10,580 bases of DNA from Anaerolineales bacterium (GTDB lineage: Bacteria; Chloroflexota; Anaerolineae; 4572-78; J111): positions 1-10,580 of the forward strand of contig JAAUSP010000235.1 in the NCBI GenBank assembly GCA_012032575.1, in the 5' to 3' direction. The notes beneath the pieces are model-generated. The model searched no databases. It was not told the origin of the DNA and saw only the letters and a list, made by a program, of their open reading frames with translations. Positions 1 through 4,890 of the stretch are shown piece after piece; position 1 is the first letter of the stretch, and each line of letters begins with the position of its first letter. The translations under genes and the position numbers were made by a program.

Positions 1-1103
1 TTTCTAAAATTATGCTGCCAAATCATCACGGTGTCAATCGTATCATATCCCAGGCGTAAATTGGCCTTGACATCCAAATCCCAATCAGTCACGCGGCCGG
101 CTTGCAGCCGCCAGTAGGCCGCCGCGCCAATCATCGCGGCGTTGTCGGTGCAGAGCGATAGGGGTGGGACTCGTACCGGCTGCTTCACTTCGGCGGTCAT
201 CTTCTGACGCAGCAGGGTGTTGGCCGAAACACCGCCAGCCAGCAGAACCTCGCTCACCTCATACTGCTCGGCGGCAGCTTTTGTTTTGGCCACCAAAATA
301 TCCACCACGGCCATTTGGAATGAAGCAGCAATATCGGCTATCGGCATGGTTCGTAGGGGCAGTTGCGCGTGGGCGGTCGTGCCGGCTCGCAGCAGGTTTT
401 CGCTGTTAGTGTAACGCTGGACCACCCGCAGCACCGCCGTTTTGAGGCCGGAGAAGCTAAAATCAAAGCCATCGCCCAGGCGGGCGCGGGGAAAACTGTA
501 AGCACTGGGATTGCCGCCTTCGGCTGCTTTTTGAATGGCCGGCCCGCCGGGGAAGCCAATATCGAGCATACGCGCCACCTTGTCAAACGCTTCACCGGCG
601 GCATCGTCAATGGTCCGGCCCAGAATTTCGTAATCGCCATGGTCACGGATCAATACCAGTTCGGTATGACCGCCGGAGACCAGCAGGCACACCACCGGAA
701 AATTGATCGGCGGCGGCTGGCCCAGGCGTTCGGTATCCAGCCAGTTGGAATACAGATGTCCTTCCAGGTGATTGACTGCCACCAGAGGCAGGTCGAGCGC
801 CAGGGCAATGCCCTTGGCGGCATTGACCCCTACCAGCAGACTGCCGGCCAGCCCCGGCCCGTGCGTGACCGCCACAGCGTTTAACTCATTCCAGCCGGTG
901 CGGGCCTCGATCAGCGCATCCTGGATCACCGTGCCGATGGCCAGAACGTGCTGGCGCGAGGCCACTTCGGGAAAAATTCCGCCATAGCGCCGGTGAATAT
1001 CAATTTGCGAGGCCACCACATTTGATTTGATCCGAAAACCGTCCTCGATCACTGCCGCCGCGGTTTCGTCACAGGAGGTTTCGATGGCGAGAATTTTGGT
1101 CAT
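1..1103 (-). CDS. tsaD: tRNA N6-adenosine threonylcarbamoyltransferase TsaD (3' end cut by window edge)
   Basis: TsaD transfers the threonylcarbamoyl group from threonylcarbamoyl-AMP to N6 of A37 in ANN-decoding tRNAs (t6A), working with TsaB and TsaE in the cytoplasm. Reading the minus strand from the ATG at 1103-1101 gives an uninterrupted frame of 367 codons to the window edge. The protein starts [18 protein letters not shown], the hallmark N-terminus. Also visible are [16 protein letters not shown] (37-52), [13 protein letters not shown] (80-92), the metal-binding pair in NHLEGH (H112 and H116), [40 protein letters not shown], and the C-terminal metal aspartate in [11 protein letters not shown] (about D320). 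Bacterial TsaD is usually about 335-360 residues, so only a few residues are probably missing. GGAG lies about 11 nt before the ATG. It is divergent from the receiver gene. TsaB or TsaE genes are not in the window. Confidence 0.97.
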   Translation of the reverse strand, partial: MTKILAIETSCDETAAAVIEDGFRIKSNVVASQIDIHRRYGGIFPEVASRQHVLAIGTVIQDALIEARTGWNELNAVAVTHGPGLAGSLLVGVNAAKGIALALDLPLVAVNHLEGHLYSNWLDTERLGQPPPINFPVVCLLVSGGHTELVLIRDHGDYEILGRTIDDAAGEAFDKVARMLDIGFPGGPAIQKAAEGGNPSAYSFPRARLGDGFDFSFSGLKTAVLRVVQRYTNSENLLRAGTTAHAQLPLRTMPIADIAASFQMAVVDILVAKTKAAAEQYEVSEVLLAGGVSANTLLRQKMTAEVKQPVRVPPLSLCTDNAAMIGAAAYWRLQAGRVTDWDLDVKANLRLGYDTIDTVMIWQHNFR

Positions 1104-1187
1104 TGAAATTACGACTCCAGGGAATGAGAATTTAATACAGGAGGTTATTCCCCTGAACTTCCAATCTCAGAACACATCCCGCTAAAA

Positions 1188-1216
1188 ACGATACACTGTT
1201 ATTCTATTCAGGTCAA
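1188..1216 (-). promoter_or_regulatory. Candidate sigma-70-type promoter for tsaD
   Basis: On the minus strand, TTGACC (1216-1211) and TATCGT (1193-1188) are separated by exactly 17 bases. These match 5/6 and 4/6 of the consensus hexamers. An A/T-rich AAAAATT run lies directly upstream of the -35. Transcription would start near 1181, giving a leader of roughly 78 nt before the tsaD ATG. This is a sequence match only. Confidence 0.4.
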
Positions 1217-1326
1217 ATTTTTAGGCTAAATTCCTTTCAAATTTACCGGGCCAGCATATTCCAGCCAGTGAAAATGTAACGAAATGACTTAAAACCGGAC
1301 TATATGTTGTCACATAGCTCACCATC

Positions 1327-1345
1327 AAAAGGAGTATCACGGATG
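1327..1345 (+). promoter_or_regulatory. Shine-Dalgarno and start codon of the receiver gene
   Basis: AAAAGGAG (1327-1334) lies 8 nt before the ATG at 1343. It decides the start in favour of 1343 over an in-frame ATG at 1304, which has no ribosome-binding site and would add a 13-residue tail ahead of the first receiver strand. Confidence 0.75.
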
Positions 1346-1720
1346 ACCAGGATATTACTGGTTGAAGACAATGAAATGATCCGGGACATGCTTTCGGAAA
1401 GGCTGGAGCGGAAAGGGTTTCAGGTCTGTCGGGCGGTTAGCGGCTTTCAGGCGGTTGAAATGGCCAGATCAGAAAGGCCCGATTTGATCCTGTTGGATAT
1501 GAGCCTGCCGGTGATGGATGGCTGGCAGGCAGCTCGGCAGATTAAAGACAACGACGACACTCAGGGCATCCCGATCATCGCTTTGACAGCCCACGCAATT
1601 ATGGGCGACCGGGAGAAGACGCTGGCCGCCGGCTGCGATGATTACAGCACCAAGCCGGTGGATTTTCCGCAACTGCTGCTTAAAATTCAGGCGCTGCTGA
1701 AGATGAAGCGCACCGCCTGA
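1343..1720 (+). CDS. Single-domain response regulator (CheY/DivK-like receiver)
   Basis: The 125-residue protein consists of a receiver domain and nothing else. It accepts a phosphoryl group from a histidine kinase or phosphotransfer protein and signals by protein-protein contact. The N-terminus MTRILLVEDNEMI gives the acidic pair E8-D9. The phospho-acceptor is D52 in LILLDMSLPVMDGW, the switch threonine is T82 in IIALTAHA, and the conserved lysine is K104 in STKPVD. The ALTAH and GCDDYSTKPVD segments are typical of DivK-like and hybrid-kinase receivers. No output domain follows; the stop comes four residues after the last helix. There is no kinase gene beside it, so the partner is unknown. 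It ends 20 bp from the convergent kinase gene, and no hairpin terminator is evident in that gap. Confidence 0.93.
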   Translation: MTRILLVEDNEMIRDMLSERLERKGFQVCRAVSGFQAVEMARSERPDLILLDMSLPVMDGWQAARQIKDNDDTQGIPIIALTAHAIMGDREKTLAAGCDDYSTKPVDFPQLLLKIQALLKMKRTA

Positions 1721-1740
1721 ACATCGCCATAGTTTCTGGG

Positions 1741-2619
1741 CTATCCGACAAACCGCCGCAAAATCGAATCCACGCTGCTGCCGTAACCTTCGCCAAAGAG
1801 GTTGAGGTGGTTGAGCAAATGGTAGAGATTATACAACTCGCTGCGTTCCCCGTAGCCGGGGTCCAGCGGCCAAGCAGCTCGATAAGCGGCATAAAAGCCC
1901 CCCTGAAAGCCGCCGAAGAGTTCGGTAAAGGCCAGATCGGCTTCGCGGTGGCCATAATAAACGGCCGGGTCAATCAGGGCAGGCTGACCCGCCGCGGTGG
2001 TCAGCCAGTTGCCGCCCCACAAATCGCCGTGCAGCAACGAAGCTGACGGTTGAGGCGGCAGCCAATCGGCCAGCCGTTTCAGCAACGACTCCAGATGGCG
2101 AGCACGAGGCGGGGGTAAAAGCCCGTTTCGACCGGCCAACTCCATTTGAAAACCCAGTCGCCGTTCCCGAAAAAAGTCAACCCAGTTATCCATCAGCCGG
2201 TTGGGCTGCGGGTTCGCGCCGATAAAATTATCATGATCCAGGCCAAAAGCCGGTCCAAAGCAGCGATGCTGTGCCGCCAATCCCATCCCCAAAGCTTCGG
2301 CGCTGGTCGCTGACTTTGAGCCGGGTTCCAGCCACTCCATTACAATATAAGCAGGGCTGTCAGCGGTGGCCTCGGCCTGGGTCAGCACTTCCGGGACTCG
2401 CAGCGCCTGGGCCGAACGCAACAAATCCAACCCGCACCGCTCGGCGGTGAACAGACCCGGCAGCGACCCGGTGCGCCATTTGACCAGAACCTGTGATCCA
2501 TCGGTCAGACGCAGCCGTACCGCCCGGCTGATATCGCCGCCGCCCACCGGCGTAGCTGCCGTAACCGGCCCCAAAAGAGATGTGAGCGTTGAAATCAGTG
2601 CGTCTGGTAAAATCATCAT
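1741..2619 (-). CDS. Fructosamine/ketosamine-3-kinase family protein
   Basis: This family phosphorylates C3 of ketoamine (Amadori) adducts on protein lysines. The 3-phosphate is unstable and the sugar falls off, so the enzyme repairs glycated proteins. Bacterial members often prefer ribulosamines or erythrulosamines. The protein has 292 residues, the normal family length. It shows GGGDISRA (26-33) in the nucleotide loop, the VKW lysine K47, E60, VMEWLEP (93-99) in the hinge, the catalytic-loop motif LLHGDLWGGN (195-204, base D199), and the metal aspartate in LIDPAVYYGHREADLA (D217). Two consecutive ATG codons (2619 and 2616) begin the frame, with no convincing Shine-Dalgarno before them. The start lies 55 bp after the stop of the phosphatase gene on the same strand, so they are probably co-transcribed. 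Aminoglycoside phosphotransferases share the fold, but these motifs are specific to the fructosamine kinase family. Confidence 0.92.
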   Translation of the reverse strand: MMILPDALISTLTSLLGPVTAATPVGGGDISRAVRLRLTDGSQVLVKWRTGSLPGLFTAERCGLDLLRSAQALRVPEVLTQAEATADSPAYIVMEWLEPGSKSATSAEALGMGLAAQHRCFGPAFGLDHDNFIGANPQPNRLMDNWVDFFRERRLGFQMELAGRNGLLPPPRARHLESLLKRLADWLPPQPSASLLHGDLWGGNWLTTAAGQPALIDPAVYYGHREADLAFTELFGGFQGGFYAAYRAAWPLDPGYGERSELYNLYHLLNHLNLFGEGYGSSVDSILRRFVG

Positions 2620-2627
2620 GTAACAGG

Positions 2628-2651
2628 GGAACTGAGGGAACTAAAGGAACT
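2628..2651. repeat. Three tandem GGAACT units at 9-bp period
   Basis: GGAACT occurs at 2628, 2637 and 2646 on the plus strand, each followed by three variable bases. An inverted GTTCC lies at 2662-2666. The array fills most of the 55-bp gap between the phosphatase stop and the kinase start, so it would be in the leader of the kinase cistron. No function is evident. It could be a protein-binding array or a chance microrepeat. Confidence 0.6.
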
Positions 2652-2674
2652 TATCCTTAACGTTCCTGCCGTTT

Positions 2675-3154
2675 TTAAATTCCTCGCTCCTGGCGAATAT
2701 GGGCCAGCAGCCCCCGACACCCATCCTGAACCAACTGATACACTTCTTCAAAATTGCCGGTGTAGTAGGGGTCAGGCACATCCAGGGCGTTACCTTGGCG
2801 GCGACCGGAGGCGAAGTTGAGCAGCAAATTCAAGCGGCCCTGCAACCCGTCTTTGGGCATAACTCGCTGCAAACCCGAAGCATTGTAGCGATCCATTACG
2901 ATGATGTAATCGGCCTGGGTCAAATCGGCCCGCGTGACCTGGCGAGAGATGCTGTCACAGTGGATATTGTGGACGGCCAGAATACGCCGGGTGCCGCTGT
3001 GGGCCGGCTCACCCACGTGATAGGCATCTGTGCCCACTGAGTCAATTTCAAATTGATCCGCCAGACCCTCACGGGTCACCAAATCCTTAAACACGGCCTC
3101 AGCCATAGGCGAGCGGCAGATATTCCCCATACACACAAACAAAACTTTTATCAT
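2675..3154 (-). CDS. Low-molecular-weight protein-tyrosine-phosphatase family protein
   Basis: Cytoplasmic phosphatase of the LMW-PTP/arsenate reductase fold, which forms a phosphocysteine intermediate. With the ATG at 3154-3152 as start it has 159 residues, the usual family length. The P-loop CMGNICRS sits at the N-terminus (nucleophile C8, R14), and the general acid lies in DVPDPYY (D128 of DPYY 128-131). This aromatic-rich DPYY loop separates it from ArsC arsenate reductases. A TTG directly before the ATG (3157) could also initiate, but AGGAGAGG at 3165-3158 spaces better to the ATG. The gene begins 9 bp after the dehydrogenase stop and is followed by a fructosamine kinase gene. That neighbour suggests the substrate may be a phosphorylated ketoamine rather than, or besides, phosphotyrosine. 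The alternative is a tyrosine-kinase antagonist in polysaccharide control, but no such kinase gene is visible. Confidence 0.95.
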   Translation of the reverse strand: MIKVLFVCMGNICRSPMAEAVFKDLVTREGLADQFEIDSVGTDAYHVGEPAHSGTRRILAVHNIHCDSISRQVTRADLTQADYIIVMDRYNASGLQRVMPKDGLQGRLNLLLNFASGRRQGNALDVPDPYYTGNFEEVYQLVQDGCRGLLAHIRQERGI

Positions 3155-3157
3155 CAA

Positions 3158-3165
3158 CCTCTCCT
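3158..3165 (-). promoter_or_regulatory. Shine-Dalgarno of the phosphatase overlapping the upstream stop codon
   Basis: AGGAGAGG on the minus strand shares its first two bases with the TAG stop of the dehydrogenase gene (3166-3164). The arrangement favours translational coupling and selects the ATG at 3154 over the TTG at 3157. Confidence 0.7.
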
Positions 3166-4237
3166 ATACTGAAAGCTGCTTCAAAATTGCTTCTGCTACC
3201 GCCTGCGTGCCGGTTCCAGCGGAGCCATCCGGCTTGAGTACAATAGTTTTTTGCTGAAAAGCTTGCTCAATTGCCCGCTCAATTTTGGCCGCCGAGTCGC
3301 GCCGGCCCAGATAGTTCAGCATTAGTCCTCCGGCCAGAATAGCCGCCATGGGATTGGCACGCCCCGTCCCGGCCAGTCGCGGCGCTGAGCCGTGAATCGG
3401 TTCAAAATAAGCGTACTGATCGCCAATGTTGGCCCCGGCACACACCCCAATTCCACCGACAGTTGCCCCGCCCAGGTCGCTCAGAATATCGCCAAACAGA
3501 TTTTCGGTGACAAGCACATCAAAGCGATCCGGCTCCAGCACCAAAGCCTGGGCCGCCGCATCCACATACATCGTGTCGGCCTCAACATCGGGATAATTTT
3601 GGGCAATTTCTCTAAAGATTTGCCGAAAAAAGGCGAACGAGCGTAACACGTTACTTTTATCCACACACGTGACCCGCTTTTTGTTAGCCCGTCGCCGCGC
3701 CTCCTCAAAGGCATAACGGACAATCCGTTCGGTGCCAAGCCGGGTAATCATCAGGGTATCGGTGGCTGCCTGGCCGGATGTGGCCACCACCCCATTTCCC
3801 CGGCTGGCATATAACCCTTCCGTGTTCTCGCGGACCATCACCCAATCAATTTCGCCCGGCTGGCGGTTAGCCAGCGCCGAAGGCACATTAGGATAAAGCT
3901 TAATGGGCCGCAAATTGACATACAAATCCAGCCCGTTGCGGAAACGTCCCCCCAATACCCCCGCTTCGGTTCCATCGGGCAGGCGCACATCCGGCAGTCC
4001 GGTTGGCCCTTTGAAAATAGCATCAGCCTCGCGGCAGCCGGCCATACTTTCGACGGGGAGAGCGTTGCCGTATTTCTGATAAGCCCCTGCGCCCGCTTCG
4101 TATTGAATAAAATTCATCGTGAAATTATCCACTGCCGCCACTTGCTGCAAAACCGCACAGGCTGCGGAAACAATCTCTGGCCCAATTCCATCACCGGGAA
4201 TAACAGCAATTGTGTAGGTTGGCTTTTCTTGGTTCAC
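3164..4237 (-). CDS. Isocitrate/isopropylmalate dehydrogenase family beta-decarboxylating dehydrogenase
   Basis: The 357-residue protein belongs to the family that oxidises and decarboxylates 2-hydroxy acids carrying a beta-carboxylate (isocitrate, 3-isopropylmalate, homoisocitrate, D-malate, tartrate). Visible motifs are IPGDGIGPEIV (13-23), the substrate arginines R100 and R110 in GGRFRNGLDLYVNLRP, VRENTEGLY (135-143, R136 and Y143), the catalytic lysine K194 in CVDKSNVLRS, metal aspartates D226, D250 and D254 (ENLFGDILSDLGG), and the nucleotide loop EPIHGSAPRLAG (279-290). The exact substrate cannot be assigned. The ALANR and GEIDWVMVRENTEG stretch recalls D-malate/tartrate enzymes, while the second half looks more like isopropylmalate/isocitrate enzymes. 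No leuC, leuD or aconitase gene is nearby. R287 occupies the place where NAD-specific members usually carry Asp, so NADP use is possible. The start is GTG, with AGGAG about 5 nt upstream. It heads the trio with the phosphatase and the kinase. Confidence 0.9.
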   Translation of the reverse strand: MNQEKPTYTIAVIPGDGIGPEIVSAACAVLQQVAAVDNFTMNFIQYEAGAGAYQKYGNALPVESMAGCREADAIFKGPTGLPDVRLPDGTEAGVLGGRFRNGLDLYVNLRPIKLYPNVPSALANRQPGEIDWVMVRENTEGLYASRGNGVVATSGQAATDTLMITRLGTERIVRYAFEEARRRANKKRVTCVDKSNVLRSFAFFRQIFREIAQNYPDVEADTMYVDAAAQALVLEPDRFDVLVTENLFGDILSDLGGATVGGIGVCAGANIGDQYAYFEPIHGSAPRLAGTGRANPMAAILAGGLMLNYLGRRDSAAKIERAIEQAFQQKTIVLKPDGSAGTGTQAVAEAILKQLSV

Positions 4238-4270
4238 AACGTCTCCTGAAAAGTTTTGGCAATCGCCCTA

Positions 4271-4298
4271 TTTTTACACGGCTTTCCCAAAAATGCAA
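4271..4298 (-). promoter_or_regulatory. Weak candidate promoter of the dehydrogenase-phosphatase-kinase operon
   Basis: On the minus strand, TTGCAT (4298-4293) and TAAAAA (4276-4271) are spaced by 16 bases, with TG just before the -10. It falls in the only room between the terminator (ending near 4306) and the GTG at 4237, so transcription would start near 4264. Both hexamers are imperfect. Confidence 0.3.
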
Positions 4299-4305
4299 AG
4301 CAGCC

Positions 4306-4348
4306 AAAAAAAATAAAGAGCCGGCTTGTAAGCCGACTCTTTATTTTT
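4306..4348 (-). terminator. Strong rho-independent terminator, potentially bidirectional
   Basis: AAAGAGCCGGCTT and AAGCCGACTCTTT form a stem that extends with A/T pairs outward (about 4309-4348), with one C-A mismatch (4321/4336) and a TGTA-type loop at 4327-4330. On the minus strand it is followed by eight U residues (4313-4306); on the plus strand by five (4344-4348). The minus-strand reading best fits termination of the small gene at 4620-4468, because the genes on both sides are divergent and nothing else reads into it. Confidence 0.85.
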
Positions 4349-4467
4349 ATAGCCTTCCAGACGCCCGATCTGGTCGTTATTCTGGTTGAAGGGGGAGGAC
4401 AGGTTGAGATGGGAATTGAAGTTTAAGGGTAACGTGTCCTGAATGATGAACGATGACGGAGTTGAAA

Positions 4468-4620
4468 TTAGTTTTTGGGCGAGCGTCCGTTGGAAAGTTT
4501 ACTTAACCAGTTTGAAGTGAGCTTTTTTTCTGGATTATCAGCCTGTAACTGTAATTCCTCTACAATTACAGTCCCCAGCAGGAGAGTCATGGTCAAGATG
4601 ATGATAGCAAGTTCAGTCAC
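4468..4620 (-). CDS. Predicted 50-residue single-pass membrane protein
   Basis: I do not recognise a family. The frame starts with GTG (4620-4618) and ends at TAA (4470-4468). AAGGAG at 4632-4627 stands 6 nt before the GTG, the best Shine-Dalgarno arrangement in this region. After a short (M)TE head, residues 4-20, LAIIILTMTLLLGTVIV, form one uninterrupted hydrophobic helix with no charges. A polar tail with several lysines follows, ending NGRSPKN. A single acidic residue ahead of the helix and a lysine-rich tail after it suggest N-outside/C-inside by the positive-inside rule. A rho-independent terminator lies about 120 bp downstream on the same strand, which supports an independent transcript. 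A 9-bp inverted repeat lies inside the coding part. Function unknown. A chance frame is possible, but SD, membrane helix and terminator together argue for a gene. Confidence 0.6.
   Translation of the reverse strand: MTELAIIILTMTLLLGTVIVEELQLQADNPEKKLTSNWLSKLSNGRSPKN
4548..4572. repeat. Inverted repeat with 9-bp arms inside the small membrane protein gene
   Basis: ACTGTAATT (4548-4556) and AATTACAGT (4564-4572) are perfect inverted copies around a 7-base loop. In the minus-strand message this hairpin would lie just after the membrane-helix codons. No U-tract follows, so it is not a terminator. Confidence 0.6.
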
Positions 4621-4626
4621 AGGGGT

Positions 4627-4632
4627 CTCCTT
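4627..4632 (-). promoter_or_regulatory. Shine-Dalgarno of the small membrane protein gene
   Basis: AAGGAG on the minus strand, 6 nt before the GTG at 4620. It supports a GTG start for a frame that would otherwise be overlooked. Confidence 0.6.
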
Positions 4633-4761
4633 GTTCACTCCATTGGATATGAATCAAGGATACAACAAAAGGCGTTGGCTGAATAGTTCCAAAAGTCATT
4701 TCCCTCTCGCCCAATAGTCACTTATTATTAGCCGGAAAATACCGCAAAACAGGTCAAATTT

Positions 4762-4791
4762 TTGCCCAAGTGGGCAAGCAAAATTTGCCCA
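4762..4791. promoter_or_regulatory. Cluster of three TTGCCCA half-sites in alternating orientation (candidate operator)
   Basis: TTGCCCA (4762-4768) and TGGGCAA (4771-4777) form a perfect 16-bp palindrome with a 2-bp centre. A third TTGCCCA (4785-4791) forms a second inverted pair with the middle copy. TTGCCC appears again as the -35 hexamer at 4851. The cluster lies about 60 bp upstream of that promoter and about 130 bp before the small membrane protein start on the other strand, so a regulator bound here could control either or both. Confidence 0.45.
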
Positions 4792-4850
4792 AAAGTACTT
4801 ATCCGGCCCCACCCTTACGAATAAATCTGTTATGTTTTATTAAGCTCTTG

Positions 4851-4879
4851 TTGCCCGGCTTAATCACTAGTGCTATACT
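4851..4879 (+). promoter_or_regulatory. Extended -10 promoter of the propeller-glycosidase lipoprotein
   Basis: TTGCCC (4851-4856), 17 bases, then TATACT (4874-4879), with the TGn extension at 4871-4873. The -10 matches 5/6 of the consensus. Transcription would start about 4885-4887, only a few bases before the ATG at 4891, so the message would be leaderless or nearly so. No usable Shine-Dalgarno precedes the ATG. Confidence 0.65.
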
Positions 4880-4890
4880 AAAAATCAGGT

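Noticed and set aside
363..884. 173-codon plus-strand open frame opposite tsaD
   Set aside because: It is antisense to a complete, motif-rich TsaD coding region and has no family features of its own.
1293..1312. Imperfect palindrome around CTATATGTTGTCACATAG before the receiver gene
   Set aside because: The arms pair for only about five bases without gaps and no promoter spacing fits, so it is too weak to call an operator.
4475..4717. 80-codon plus-strand open frame in the intergenic region
   Set aside because: It starts with TTG, lacks a Shine-Dalgarno and is the antisense of the better supported minus-strand small membrane protein gene.
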